A stretch of DNA of 64,000 bases, from NCBI RefSeq assembly GCF_000715205.1, contig NZ_JOTP01000012.1, positions 1 through 64,000 on the forward strand, given 5' to 3'. Numbering within the stretch: position 1 is the first letter of the stretch; each line of letters starts with the position of its first letter. The translations under genes were made by a program, and so were the position numbers. Under the pieces are notes generated by a model. That model was not told the DNA's origin. It saw only the letters and a program-made list of their open reading frames with translations, and made no database searches. This stretch comes from Bacillus zhangzhouensis (GTDB lineage: Bacteria > Bacillota > Bacilli > Bacillales > Bacillaceae). This document shows, in pieces, positions 44,646 to 53,717 of this stretch.

Positions 44646-45074
44646 TTATTGGGCCACAGCCACTAGTTCTACTTCAATGTTTCCTTGAGTTGCTTTTGAA
44701 TATGGGCATACGCCGTGTGCTTTATGAACCAGCTCGTCTAATGCTGATTGCTCGATTCCAGTTCCTTTTACTTCTAATTTAACGCCTAGTTTGAAACCGC
44801 CATCTGAACTATCTTTGACTAAGCTCACATGTGCCGTTACTTCACTTTCAAAACGGATGCGCTCTTGTCTCGCTACCATTTGAAGGGCTGAATCAAAACA
44901 TGCAGAGTATCCTGCTGCGAATAATTGCTCTGGATTCGTTGCTTTTTCAAGCTTTTTCGCTCTTGGTGTTCCAGGCATTGCCACATCATGCTCTAGTACT
45001 CCATCTGCTGAAACAACCTTTCCTTCTCTTCCTCCTACAGCTGATACCGTTGCAGTAAATAAAACGTCTGACAT
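44646..45074 (-). CDS. ohrA: Organic hydroperoxide reductase OhrA
   Basis: 142 residues, Ohr family; catalytic Cys in YSACFDSALQM and VCPYSKAT. GGREGKVVSADGVLEHDVAMPG marks the OhrA branch. ATG 45074 (AGAGGG upstream) fits the family start better than 45098. Derepressed when OhrR is oxidised. Confidence 0.94.
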   Translation of the reverse strand: MSDVLFTATVSAVGGREGKVVSADGVLEHDVAMPGTPRAKKLEKATNPEQLFAAGYSACFDSALQMVARQERIRFESEVTAHVSLVKDSSDGGFKLGVKLEVKGTGIEQSALDELVHKAHGVCPYSKATQGNIEVELVAVAQ

Positions 45075-45108
45075 CAATATAACCCTCTTTCTCTCCATTA
45101 ATGTTTTC

Positions 45109-45146
45109 TACAATTGAATTGTACACAATCTAATTTCGCGAGTCAA
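45109..45146 (-). promoter_or_regulatory. ohrA promoter with OhrR operator
   Basis: TACAATTGAATTGTA (45109-45123) is a perfect OhrR-type palindrome. Its right arm holds the -10 TACAAT (45123-45118), with -35 TTGACT (45146-45141) at 17 bp, so bound OhrR blocks RNA polymerase. Confidence 0.92.
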
Positions 45147-45231
45147 TGAAAAAGCACTCTTATTAAGCTTTCCTACAAGTTTCATTTTTATAAGCATATC
45201 ACGCTGGTTCTTTTTAAAGCAGTCAATCAAT

Positions 45232-45259
45232 AAAAAAAGCCCTTGAAATAGGGCTTTTA
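45232..45259 (-). terminator. rap-phr terminator
   Basis: AAAAGCCCT/AGGGCTTTT stem with T's on minus; overlaps the last phr codon. Confidence 0.85.
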
Positions 45260-45391
45260 AATGGTGACATGTTGCGGATTCGGTTGTTCTAACGTGTGGT
45301 TTCTGTTATCCGGATCGGTATTTGCTGATACCAGCCATAATGCCATGATCGTGATGCTTGTACAGACGACTGCCCATTTTTTAAAATTCAT
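45257..45391 (-). CDS. Phr signalling peptide precursor
   Basis: 44-residue pre-peptide: basic start MNFKKW, hydrophobic signal segment (about 7-23), then a hydrophilic tail ending NPQHVTI. Exported, cut and re-imported by Opp, the C-terminal pentapeptide (probably QHVTI) should inhibit the cognate Rap. GAGGGG precedes the ATG at 45391; overlaps rap by 11 bp. The exact mature peptide is inferred. Confidence 0.85.
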   Translation of the reverse strand: MNFKKWAVVCTSITIMALWLVSANTDPDNRNHTLEQPNPQHVTI

Positions 45392-46517
45392 ATAAACAAT
45401 CCCCTCTCTGAATATAGATTCGAGCATGTTCCGCTTCCCCATAGAACATGGAAGATTTTTCAAAATCCTCCCATTCATTATAATACTTTGCGGTGTCTAA
45501 TGCTAGCTCCTCTATATCTGGATATGCATAGGCAGACTCTAAAAAATGGAAAATTCGTTTAATATGCTCGGCATCTTGTCTCAAATACAATGCCTCTAGA
45601 AATTTTGTCTTTTGAATATGAATGTCATCCTGAAGAGATTCTGCTCGTTTCATACATTCTTCTCTGTAGTATAATGCTTCTTCGTGTTTACCTTGTTTGT
45701 ATAATATCTGCGCGGCTGTATAAAGAGGGTCTATAGATCGACGAAGATGATCGGATTGATTTTGATCAAATAATGAGATGGATTCTTTCATTAAGTCGAG
45801 TGCGCGGTTCAAATCTCCCATTCTGTAATAGCTGTTGCCCATATTATACAAAGAGGAAGCAATAAAACGCACATTCTGAAAGTCTCTAGATCTCGCAAGT
45901 GCTCTTTCGAGATGTGGTAATGCCTTTTCATGCCTTCTCATATCATCATAATTACCGGCCACAATAAATTCACACTGAATCGTGCGAAGCACATACAGTT
46001 CGTGCTGAACATAGACATCCAGCGCTAGTTTGGCATGGTGCATCGAGATATGGGTTTGTTTCATGTGATAATATATTTCTGACATTTTAAAATGATACTC
46101 CGCACGTTCAATATCATCTGATACAAAAGAAAGCTTATGCTCCGCCTTTTGATAAGACGATATGGCAGCAATGTATTGCCTTCGGCCGAATTCATACATG
46201 CCCCTGAAGAAATGATAGTAGTATTCAAGCATGCCTGTAACATGCGTTTGATGCTCATCTATTTCTTTCGAAAGCTCGGAAAAGTTGGCGCGAAGCTTTC
46301 CTTCCTTTAATGGCTTTAAATAATCGAGCATGACCTCATGCCTAAATTCCATTAAAGAAAAATAGAGAAGCAAGTTCTGATCTTCTTCCATTGAATCAAG
46401 AGAGGTGCGAATTTCCTGCTTTAACTGTTCTGCTTGTTCTGAATCAAATCTGCGGATTAATTCATACCACTTGTTGATTTTCACTCCAATATCCGAAGAG
46501 GGAATGATTTTCGCCAT
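45381..46517 (-). CDS. Rap-family response-regulator phosphatase/anti-activator
   Basis: 378 residues, all-helical: N-terminal three-helix bundle (about 1-75) and six to seven TPR repeats (for example SSLYNMGNSYYRMGDLNRALDLMKES split near 220-250). Raps dephosphorylate Spo0F-P or block ComA/DegU. The target of this one cannot be read from sequence. Forms a unit with the overlapping phr. B. subtilis has no rap between ohrA and proA, so this pair was inserted or lost. Confidence 0.9.
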   Translation of the reverse strand: MAKIIPSSDIGVKINKWYELIRRFDSEQAEQLKQEIRTSLDSMEEDQNLLLYFSLMEFRHEVMLDYLKPLKEGKLRANFSELSKEIDEHQTHVTGMLEYYYHFFRGMYEFGRRQYIAAISSYQKAEHKLSFVSDDIERAEYHFKMSEIYYHMKQTHISMHHAKLALDVYVQHELYVLRTIQCEFIVAGNYDDMRRHEKALPHLERALARSRDFQNVRFIASSLYNMGNSYYRMGDLNRALDLMKESISLFDQNQSDHLRRSIDPLYTAAQILYKQGKHEEALYYREECMKRAESLQDDIHIQKTKFLEALYLRQDAEHIKRIFHFLESAYAYPDIEELALDTAKYYNEWEDFEKSSMFYGEAEHARIYIQRGDCLYEF

Positions 46518-46598
46518 ACGTTGCCTTCTCCAATCTTCTCAAAATATAAAACATTACCATATTTTATCATACTTGACCTAAGAAATACAAAAATGAAA

Positions 46599-46634
46599 GG
46601 AAAAAGAGAGCCTGTTGTGATTAGACTCTCTTTT
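46599..46634 (-). terminator. proBA terminator
   Basis: AAAAGAGAG/CTCTCTTTT stem with a ~15-base loop, just past proA. Confidence 0.75.
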
Positions 46635-46641
46635 GACATCG

Positions 46642-47889
46642 TTATTCTCTTATTTGTCCTTGACCACGAATGACAAATTTTTCAGAGGTTAAGGCTGGCA
46701 AACCCATCGGCCCTCTTGCATGCAGTTTTTGTGTACTAATGCCTATTTCTGCGCCATAGCCAAATTCAAAGCCATCTGTAAATCGAGTGGAGGCATTATG
46801 ATATACAGCGGCAGCATCGACGGCTGTTAAGAAAAATGCCGCATGCTGATCATTTTCCGTAATGATGGCTTCAGAGTGCTTGGAGCTATAGGTTTGAATA
46901 TGTTGAATCGCTTCTTCTATGTTCTGAACGATTTTGATACTGACAATTGGTGCTAAGAATTCCGTTTCAAAGTCAGCTGTTGTCGCAAGTGTTGCGCCCT
47001 GAGCAAGCGCGCACACGGCTTCATCTCCTCGTATCTCTACCCCATTTGCATGAAGGGCTTCAAATAACGAAGCGCCATGTGCCTTTGCCCATGTTTCATG
47101 AATGACAATGCTCTCGATGGCATTACAAACAGATGGTCTTTGGGTTTTGGCATTCAGAACAATCTGCTCAGCCATCTCTTTTTTGGCCGTTTCATCAATG
47201 TAGATATGACAGTTCCCTGCGCCTGTCTCAAGCACTGGCACGGTAGACTCTCTCACAACGAGATCAATTAAATTTTTCCCGCCTCGCGGTATGAGGACAT
47301 CTAGGTAATCATTTAAGGTGAACAGCGTTTTAGCCGTTTCTCGGCCTGTATCTTCAATCAATTGCACACTGTCTACTGGAATATCCGTGGCATGAAGTGC
47401 TTCATGAATCACCTTCACAATCGCTTTATTACTATGAATGGCTGATGAGCTTCCTCTTAGAATGACAGCATTTCCAGTTTTCAAACAAAGGGTGGCAGCA
47501 TCTACTGTCACGTTCGGTCTTGCTTCATAAATCATCCCAACCGTTCCGAGAGGCACACGTACTTTTTCAATCAAAAGACCATTTTCTTTTTGAATGGTTT
47601 CTAACGTTTCACCAATTGGGTCTTTTAGCTGAATCAGTTGAAGTGTAGCGTCTGCGATTGCCTCAATTCTCTCTTCCGTGAGTGTGATCCGGTCAATGAC
47701 AGATGGAGTGAACTGCTTTTCCTTGGCTGCCTCAACATCCTTTTGGTTCTCCTCAATCAAAAAAACTGAAGATGCTTTTAGCGCTTTTGCGATTGCGTCT
47801 AAAGCCGCATTCTTTTGTTCAGTCGTTTTTAATAGCAGCTGATCTTTGGCCACACTTGCTTTTTTTGCTTTTTCAAGAACTTCATTCAT
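46642..47889 (-). CDS. proA: Gamma-glutamyl phosphate reductase ProA
   Basis: 415 residues. NADPH-dependent reduction of gamma-glutamyl phosphate to glutamate semialdehyde, second step of proline synthesis. Aldehyde dehydrogenase fold; catalytic Cys in [15 protein letters not shown] 47889 behind AGGAGGG gives the family N terminus and length; the ORF running to 48033 overlaps proB and is an artefact. Confidence 0.96.
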   Translation of the reverse strand: MNEVLEKAKKASVAKDQLLLKTTEQKNAALDAIAKALKASSVFLIEENQKDVEAAKEKQFTPSVIDRITLTEERIEAIADATLQLIQLKDPIGETLETIQKENGLLIEKVRVPLGTVGMIYEARPNVTVDAATLCLKTGNAVILRGSSSAIHSNKAIVKVIHEALHATDIPVDSVQLIEDTGRETAKTLFTLNDYLDVLIPRGGKNLIDLVVRESTVPVLETGAGNCHIYIDETAKKEMAEQIVLNAKTQRPSVCNAIESIVIHETWAKAHGASLFEALHANGVEIRGDEAVCALAQGATLATTADFETEFLAPIVSIKIVQNIEEAIQHIQTYSSKHSEAIITENDQHAAFFLTAVDAAAVYHNASTRFTDGFEFGYGAEIGISTQKLHARGPMGLPALTSEKFVIRGQGQIRE

Positions 47890-47902
47890 CGTATATCCCT
47901 CC

Positions 47903-49003
47903 TCAGTTTTGTACATGCTGTACCCAGTGATCTCGGTGTATAACCTCAGGCTTCTCATGTGAAAGCTCATCACTTCGCATCCCTTTAATGCCGAGAAGCT
48001 CATCAGACGCGTACAATGTTTGTCCCTTACCAACTAATCCGTTCGGACCGACGACCTCAACGACCTCTCCTTTAGAAAAATCACCAGCGACATCAATGAC
48101 ACCCGCCGGAAGAAGGCTTCTGCCGTTGTGCAAAATCGCCGCTTCCGCTCCCGCATCAATCATGATTTTCCCAGAGACGGGTGAGTGGAATTGAATCCAT
48201 TGACGACGGTTGTTAACGGCTGATAAGTCCTGTTCACCGATATACGTTCCATCACCTTGACCTGCGAGAATGTGAAGTAATTTGTCTTCCCCTGTACCCG
48301 TGCCAATGAAGACTTTGACGCCAAGTGAAAGTGCGGTTTGTGCAGCAGACAGCTTTGATTTCATCCCGCCTGTTCCAACCTTTGAACCAGTGCTCTTCGC
48401 ATATGAAAACAATTCATCTGAAATGTGTGTCAGCGCATCGAACCGCTTTGCCTCAGGATGCTCATTTGGGTTTGCATCATAAATTCCATTAATGTCAGTT
48501 AAGATGATCAATTGATCTGCATGGATTAATCCACTGACAAGCGCTGACAGCATGTCATTATCACCAAAGGTCAGTTCCTCGATCGAAACCGAATCATTTT
48601 CATTAATAATCGGTAAAATTTTTCTTTCCAACAGCTCCATCATCGTTGCGTAAGCATTTCGATATCTTGTACGATCTGAAAAGTCATTACGTGTTAAAAG
48701 CATTTGTGCAGGCGTCATGTGAAACTGTGAAAATAGTTCAGTATATTTCTGCATTAATAAGCCCTGACCAACGGCAGCAGCAGCCTGTTTTCCTTTTAAG
48801 GTCACAGGTCTTGATGGATATCCTAAACTGCCAAATCCCGCCGCAACAGCTCCTGACGAAATTAAAATAACTTCATGCCCCGCTTCTCTGAGCTTTGCAA
48901 TGGCTCTCACATGATCCCACATTTTTTGTTCATCAATGGCTCCCTTTTGCTCTGTTAATGAACTGCTGCCAATTTTTATGACGATCCTTTGCTTTTTCAT
49001 CAT
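47903..49003 (-). CDS. proB: Glutamate 5-kinase ProB
   Basis: 366 residues: amino-acid kinase domain (about 1-260; [35 protein letters not shown]) and a C-terminal PUA domain (about 280-360). First step of proline synthesis, feedback-inhibited by proline. CGGAGGG precedes tandem ATGs. First gene behind a proline T-box. Confidence 0.96.
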   Translation of the reverse strand: MMKKQRIVIKIGSSSLTEQKGAIDEQKMWDHVRAIAKLREAGHEVILISSGAVAAGFGSLGYPSRPVTLKGKQAAAAVGQGLLMQKYTELFSQFHMTPAQMLLTRNDFSDRTRYRNAYATMMELLERKILPIINENDSVSIEELTFGDNDMLSALVSGLIHADQLIILTDINGIYDANPNEHPEAKRFDALTHISDELFSYAKSTGSKVGTGGMKSKLSAAQTALSLGVKVFIGTGTGEDKLLHILAGQGDGTYIGEQDLSAVNNRRQWIQFHSPVSGKIMIDAGAEAAILHNGRSLLPAGVIDVAGDFSKGEVVEVVGPNGLVGKGQTLYASDELLGIKGMRSDELSHEKPEVIHRDHWVQHVQN

Positions 49004-49031
49004 TGATTCCCTCCGCTATACCTTTAGGCAC

Positions 49032-49285
49032 AAAAAAATCCCTTTTTCTCCTTAATTAAAGGACGAAAAGGGATTTTCCGTGGTACCACCTTCATTGAAT
49101 AAGCATGCGTGTGCTTATTCCACTCAACTCCTGTAACGCCAGGCCTGCGCTTAGATTTTTCCTCTAAGGCTCAAAGGGTAGGTTCAGCAGCTGTCTGCGG
49201 CAAATGTTTCAGCATATCATTTGCTCTCTTTACACAGCAGTTCCTGCTTACTATTCCTTTTCAACGCTCGTTAATTTTTTTATAT
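49032..49285 (-). ncRNA. Proline T-box leader and terminator of proBA
   Basis: Minus strand: stem I region with the specifier context CTGAACCTACCC (codon CCU, Pro), the T-box AAGGTGGTACCACGG near 49095-49080, and the terminator AAATCCCTTTT/AAAAGGGATTT with T's at 49078-49032. Uncharged tRNA-Pro would allow read-through. Confidence 0.93.
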
Positions 49286-49312
49286 TATCACCAATTGCTT
49301 CAGAAAAGTCAA
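49284..49312 (-). promoter_or_regulatory. SigA promoter of proBA
   Basis: TTGACT (49312-49307) and GATAAT (49289-49284), 17-bp spacer, minus strand. Confidence 0.75.
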
Positions 49313-49316
49313 GCGG

Positions 49317-50219
49317 TCAATTAAACACGATCGTTTTATTCTCGTGAACAATAATCCGATCTTCTAGATGCCATTTGACAGCACGTGCAAGTACACTTCG
49401 TTCAATCGTACGACCAATGTTCTTTAGTGCCTCTGCATCATCCCGGTGATCTACCCGCTCAATATCCTGTTCAATGATCGGCCCTTCATCTAAATCATTT
49501 GTTACATAGTGAGAAGTCGCACCAATTAATTTGACACCCCGCTCATATGCCCGCTTGTATGGGTTCGCACCGATAAATGCTGGCAGAAAGGAATGGTGAA
49601 TATTAATGATTTTGTTCGGATGCTGTTCAATAAAGGCAGGCGTTAAAATTTGCATGTATCTAGCAAGCACAACCGCATCAATATCGTACTCTTCTAATAA
49701 GTCGAGCTGCTCTTTTTCTGCTTCTTTGCGAATGTCTTTATTCGCCTTCACATGATGGAATGGAATCCCGAGCGCTTCTACTGTATCTTTTGCCGTTTCA
49801 TGATTGCTGATGACAACCGCAATTTCAGCCATTAAATTTCCGCTCTGCCATTCCCATAGGAGCTCATGTAAGCAATGAAGTTCTTTTGACACGAAGATCG
49901 CCAGCTTTTTGAGCTCACTTGCGCGTGACATGCTCCACGTCATTTGAAATGATTCAGCAATTGGCTCAAAGCCGTTTTTCAGCTGATCAATATTAGCTGA
50001 GATGTCTTTCCAATCAAATTCAATTCTTAAAAAGAACCGGCCGCTTTCATGATCTGTTGTATATTGACTGGATTCAATGATGTTTGCTCCGTACTCAAAT
50101 AAAAAGGTAGATACAGCTGACACAATACCGGGCTGATCTGGGCAGCTGACAAGCAATCTTCCTTTTTGCTCGTGTTTTTGTCTGTGTAATTCAAGTTTCT
50201 CTGTAATCAATGTTCTCAT
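49317..50219 (-). CDS. purU: Formyltetrahydrofolate deformylase PurU
   Basis: 300 residues: N-terminal ACT domain (about 18-95) and C-terminal formyltransferase-type domain. Catalytic elements INIHHSFLPAF (Asn, His) and TSHYVTNDLDEGPII (Asp). Releases formate from 10-formyl-THF, balancing one-carbon pools. ATG behind GAGGTC. Its stop overlaps the proBA promoter. Confidence 0.94.
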   Translation of the reverse strand: MRTLITEKLELHRQKHEQKGRLLVSCPDQPGIVSAVSTFLFEYGANIIESSQYTTDHESGRFFLRIEFDWKDISANIDQLKNGFEPIAESFQMTWSMSRASELKKLAIFVSKELHCLHELLWEWQSGNLMAEIAVVISNHETAKDTVEALGIPFHHVKANKDIRKEAEKEQLDLLEEYDIDAVVLARYMQILTPAFIEQHPNKIINIHHSFLPAFIGANPYKRAYERGVKLIGATSHYVTNDLDEGPIIEQDIERVDHRDDAEALKNIGRTIERSVLARAVKWHLEDRIIVHENKTIVFN

Positions 50220-50381
50220 GTATCATGACCTCTTTTACGTTTTCATTCTAATGAAATATTATACTGGACTGGAAAGAGAAAAAGCAATTGAGAGTCGCAT
50301 TTTTTATTGAATATTCATTCAATTCTGCATCAGGCGTGATATAATGTGAATAGACCTTTTATCACAAAAGGAGTGATGGAG

Positions 50382-50567
50382 ATGAAAAGCATGACTTTGT
50401 TTGGTAAAGTGAGCTTTTGGCTCGGCATCGTATGTCTGATCACTGGCATTTATCTTTTTATGACCGGAGAAAGACTCATTCCTTTACTCACGTTTGGTGT
50501 ATGTTTTGTGCTTGTGAGTCAGCTTTACCGCAAAAATGAAAACGATTCCAATCATCATTCGATGTGA
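50382..50567 (+). CDS. Small membrane protein, 61 residues
   Basis: Two hydrophobic helices (about 9-27 and 31-47) separated by a short GER turn and a charged tail RKNENDSNHHSM. AAAGGAG precedes ATG 50382. Unknown function; divergent from purU and convergent with ykkD. Confidence 0.65.
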   Translation: MKSMTLFGKVSFWLGIVCLITGIYLFMTGERLIPLLTFGVCFVLVSQLYRKNENDSNHHSM

Positions 50568-50569
50568 CA

Positions 50570-50602
50570 AAAAGGCTGGCATCTGTTTGCCAGCCTTTTT
50601 TT
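50570..50602. terminator. Bidirectional terminator after ykkD
   Basis: AAAAAGGCTGGCA/TGCCAGCCTTTTT perfect stem. Confidence 0.95.
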
Positions 50603-50915
50603 ATTCAATGATTTTTAGCCCTACCGCCGCAGACAGAATCAGTGCGATAAAGAAAATGCGTTTCGCCTCTTTCGACTCACCGTAAAACAGCATACCGACA
50701 ATGGCGCCTCCTGCAGCTCCAATTCCAGTCCAAATGGCATACGCCGTTCCCATCGGAATTGTATTCATCGCAAGAGACAGCATCAGAAAGGACAGCGAAA
50801 ATCCAGCTGCAATGAATAAAACCCATTTCAGATGTCGATCTTTCTGGAATTGATTCATCATGGTGACACAAAGCATTTCTAAGATGCCTGCCCCAATGAG
50901 TAAAAGCCAGCTCAC
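50601..50915 (-). CDS. ykkD: SMR-family guanidinium exporter subunit YkkD
   Basis: 104-residue four-helix small multidrug resistance protein. The conserved membrane Glu13 ([10 protein letters not shown]) binds the cation. Works as a heterodimer with YkkC. Overlaps ykkC by four bases. Behind a guanidine-I riboswitch, which identifies guanidinium as the physiological substrate. Confidence 0.93.
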   Translation of the reverse strand: MSWLLLIGAGILEMLCVTMMNQFQKDRHLKWVLFIAAGFSLSFLMLSLAMNTIPMGTAYAIWTGIGAAGGAIVGMLFYGESKEAKRIFFIALILSAAVGLKIIE

Positions 50916-51241
50916 GATTCAGCCTCCCCTTTCTTTTCACCCGTTGTCAGTTTCAATCCTAATACACCGCACAAAAGCATCATGATCAGCAGTACTTTAA
51001 CTAGCTGAACCGGCTCACCAAGTACCATGCCTAAGGTAACGGTACCTGCTGTTCCAAGCCCGGTAAAGACGGCATAAAGTGTGCCAACTGGCAGCACACT
51101 TGTTGCTTTTATGAGTAAATAAAAGCTCACGATAATACAAACGATGGTTGCGCTCCATTCAAGAAGCGAGTGGGCATATTTCAATCCCATCACCCAGCCG
51201 ACTTCAAATATAGCCGCAATGAATACACTTCCCCATTTCAT
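50912..51241 (-). CDS. ykkC: SMR-family guanidinium exporter subunit YkkC
   Basis: 109 residues, four helices, conserved Glu in [18 protein letters not shown] 51241 has AAAGGAAGAG upstream; the extension to 51277 would run into the riboswitch terminator. First gene of ykkCD. Confidence 0.93.
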   Translation of the reverse strand: MKWGSVFIAAIFEVGWVMGLKYAHSLLEWSATIVCIIVSFYLLIKATSVLPVGTLYAVFTGLGTAGTVTLGMVLGEPVQLVKVLLIMMLLCGVLGLKLTTGEKKGEAES

Positions 51242-51275
51242 CCGATCTCTTCCTTTCTGACCAATTTCAAGCAAC

Positions 51276-51404
51276 AAAAAAGCCCGGAAATCGATCGTTT
51301 GATCAAATCTCCCGGGCTTTTATCCCTCCGTGTCCATATGATCTATTCTAAAGATCCTATGTGTTTTCTCTCGGTCCAGACTACGTCGCCGCACGGAACC
51401 CTAG
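51276..51404 (-). ncRNA. Guanidine-I (ykkC) riboswitch and terminator
   Basis: Minus strand: CTAGGGTTCCGTG, TAGTCTGGACCGAGAG and ACACGGAGGGATAAAAGCCC, the conserved ykkC core. The terminator GCCCGGGAGAT/ATTTCCGGGC plus T's is at 51321-51276. Guanidine relieves termination. Confidence 0.95.
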
Positions 51405-51457
51405 AAAACCAATTCATTATAAGCAGACCTGCCATAGAGCAGATTCTGTATGGAAAA

Positions 51458-51486
51458 ATTGTATCACACCCCAGTATGCCGGTCTA
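51458..51486 (-). promoter_or_regulatory. Promoter of the ykkCD leader
   Basis: TAGACC (51486-51481) and TACAAT (51463-51458), 17-bp spacer; weak -35. Confidence 0.5.
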
Positions 51487-51636
51487 CTGCTTTACCTTCT
51501 CATTCAAATATACTTGTTCATTTTTCGAAAGAAATTTTATGGGACCGCCGTATACTAAGTGTTAGAAACAGGTCTACTGATAAAGAAGATTTGCGGGCTA
51601 TTTCGCGTGCTGCGAACTGAAGGGAAATGAGCGTAT

Positions 51637-51765
51637 ATGACCATCCATTTATTTTTTATTACATTGACGATCAAGCGTAAATATAAGGACATGGAAACCG
51701 TTCTTTACGAACAAGAAGTCGAAACATTTTATGAAGAAATGAAACAGAAACAACTAAAGTTATGA
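51637..51765 (+). CDS. YrzI-family small protein, 42 residues
   Basis: MTIHLFFITLTIKRKYKDME..., then ETFYEEMKQKQLKL. The N-terminal MTI.LFF.T.TI.KRK and C-terminal acidic helix match the YrzI family of small sporulation-associated proteins. AGGGAAATGAG precedes the ATG. Single gene between ykkC and ada. Confidence 0.7.
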   Translation: MTIHLFFITLTIKRKYKDMETVLYEQEVETFYEEMKQKQLKL

Positions 51766-52090
51766 ACTAAAACAGGACATCAATAATGAGAAAAGGTGGA
51801 AATTGACATATTTATGCTACTTGCATTGCTTGATTGTTATACGAGGAAGAAGGATCAGGTTTAGACACATTCCGCATTCCTCAAAGCACAGGTACGCCAA
51901 TCCATACCCAACACAAAGAGAGCAGCAAGAAATGCTCAGACGTTAGAGGAACGATCACACCGCTGGTATAATGAAATAAGATTGATGTGATGAACGTTCA
52001 ACTTTAGGATGCTGCATATACAGATCATCCGTTGTCTCGGCCCAAACAATGCTGAAAAACATTTTATAGGAAATCAAGAGGTGGATTCAT
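51766..52090. other. Gap upstream of ada
   Basis: About 325 bp. No ORF with support. TGGTATAAT (51965-51972) resembles an extended -10 and could be the ada promoter. Confidence 0.5.
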
Positions 52091-53134
52091 ATGATGATGA
52101 CCGATGAACAAAAACATGAATTTTATCAAGCACTTGTTGACAAGAATCCGCAATATGACGGCACATTCTTTGCCTGTATTAAGACAACTGGTATCTTCTG
52201 TCATGCCACATGTACGGCTAGAAAGCCAAAATATGAAAACTGTGAGTTTTTCTTTACCGCGGAGGAAGCACTGCTGGCAGGGTATCGTCCATGCAAGCGC
52301 TGCACACCATTAACATACCCTAACAGCATTCCCGAAGAAGTCAAAACACTCGTTTCAGCAGTAGAAAAAAATCCTGAGAAACGCTGGAAGGAAGAGGACT
52401 TTCGCCAATTAGGGATTCACTCTGCCACAGCTCGAAGAAAATTTAAAGACATTTACGGCATGACCTTTGTTCAATATGCAAGATCACGCCGAATGGGACT
52501 TGCCTTTAAAGAAATTTTGAACGGAAAAAAAGTGATCGATCAGCAGGTCACCTTCGGCTATGAATCTTCAAGTGCCTTCAATGATGCATTTACGAAAATC
52601 ATGGGGAATCCCCCTAAAAAAGCGCAGATTAACATTCTCTATGCTAATTTTATTTCCACACCGGTCGGGCGGATGATCAGCGTGACAGATGCCACACATG
52701 TGTATTTACTGGAATTTATGGACAGGCGGGGACTCGAAAAAGAAATTGAAACATTAAGAAAGAAGCATCATGCCCGCATTTTAGTTGGAGAAACAAACGT
52801 CCATCAGCAATTGGCAAAGGAATTGGCCTTATATTTTGAGAAAAAGCTTACCAAGTTTACTGTGCCACTTTCCTTACATGGCACCCCTTTTCAAATGAAG
52901 GTGTGGGACATACTCTCACGTATTCCAGCAGGTGAAACAAGATCATATAGAGACATTGCCAATATGCTTGGCGATCCGCACTTGGTTCGCGCGGTTGGCA
53001 ATGCAAATGGTGCCAATCAAATGGCAATCATCATTCCATGCCACCGCGTCATTCAAACAAGTGGTGAGCTCGGTGGATACGGCGGCGGAGTCGAACGCAA
53101 GAAATATTTACTTCAGTTAGAACAGCTTGTATAA
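52091..53134 (+). CDS. ada: Bifunctional alkylation-response protein Ada (fused)
   Basis: 347 residues joining three domains: Ada zinc domain with Cys37, 41, 68 and 71 (GIFCHATC, PCKRC), an AraC-type helix-turn-helix (about 85-185; IHSATARRKFKDIYG) and a C-terminal methyltransferase with IPCHRVI. This is the E. coli-type Ada; B. subtilis instead has separate adaA and adaB genes. The N-terminal Cys accepts methyl groups from phosphotriesters and switches on transcription. AAGAGGTGG precedes the ATG. Confidence 0.93.
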   Translation: MMMTDEQKHEFYQALVDKNPQYDGTFFACIKTTGIFCHATCTARKPKYENCEFFFTAEEALLAGYRPCKRCTPLTYPNSIPEEVKTLVSAVEKNPEKRWKEEDFRQLGIHSATARRKFKDIYGMTFVQYARSRRMGLAFKEILNGKKVIDQQVTFGYESSSAFNDAFTKIMGNPPKKAQINILYANFISTPVGRMISVTDATHVYLLEFMDRRGLEKEIETLRKKHHARILVGETNVHQQLAKELALYFEKKLTKFTVPLSLHGTPFQMKVWDILSRIPAGETRSYRDIANMLGDPHLVRAVGNANGANQMAIIIPCHRVIQTSGELGGYGGGVERKKYLLQLEQLV

Positions 53135-53139
53135 AAGAA

Positions 53140-53175
53140 AAAACGGCTCTCTTTATTGGTTAAGCGAGCCGTTTT
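53140..53175. terminator. Terminator between convergent ada and GNAT gene
   Basis: AAAACGGCTC/GAGCCGTTTT stem with a ~16-base loop that contains the last codons of the GNAT gene. Confidence 0.8.
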
Positions 53176-53698
53176 CTCCGTCACGGGTGATGCTGTATAC
53201 ATCAATGATTTGATCCCATTTTGAAATGGTTTTTTCTTTTTCCATGCCCAATTTTAAAGCGACCTTCACCGACGCTTCATTCTCAGGACGAATTAAGCTC
53301 ACCATCCGTCTGACCTTCATTTCTTCAAAACCATAAGTCAGACAGCCTTTTGCAGCCTCAGCAGCATACCCATTTCCCCACGCCGCTCTCTTTAGCATAT
53401 AGCCGATTTCAAGCTCCGTTTGTCCTTCGATGTTTTGCAGCACAATTCCGCTTTGCCCAAGCGGTTCCTTCGTTTCTTTATCTTCAATGATCCACAGGGA
53501 GGTATGGTACATGCGGTCATTTTTTTGATTCCAGGCAATCCACTCTTTCGTCTGCTTTTCATCCTTTAAAGAAGGATAATACTTCATGACTTCTTCATCT
53601 TGGAACAACATTTCGTATAAGAATTTCGCATCATGCTCATCCATTGTTCTAAGTCTAAGGCGCTCTGTTTCGAGCACTGTCCGCGTTTGATGTTTCAT
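53153..53698 (-). CDS. RimJ/RimL-type GNAT acetyltransferase
   Basis: 181 residues. TERLRLRTMDEHDA start, IGYMLKRAAWGNGYAAEAAK acetyl-CoA loop and IRPENEASVKVALKLGM are typical of the RimJ/RimL group. Substrate unknown. B. subtilis has acetyltransferase YkkB near ykkCD; orthology not shown. Confidence 0.82.
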   Translation of the reverse strand: MKHQTRTVLETERLRLRTMDEHDAKFLYEMLFQDEEVMKYYPSLKDEKQTKEWIAWNQKNDRMYHTSLWIIEDKETKEPLGQSGIVLQNIEGQTELEIGYMLKRAAWGNGYAAEAAKGCLTYGFEEMKVRRMVSLIRPENEASVKVALKLGMEKEKTISKWDQIIDVYSITRDGENGSLNQ

Positions 53699-53717
53699 CT
53701 GTTATCCTCCCTTCGCT

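Noticed and set aside
45391-45478. Longer version of phr starting at 45478
   Set aside because: The ATG at 45391 has GAGGGG and yields a typical signal peptide; the longer form would only add rap-overlapping residues.
47890-48033. N-terminal extension of proA
   Set aside because: Overlaps the end of proB; ATG 47889 has AGGAGGG and the conserved start.
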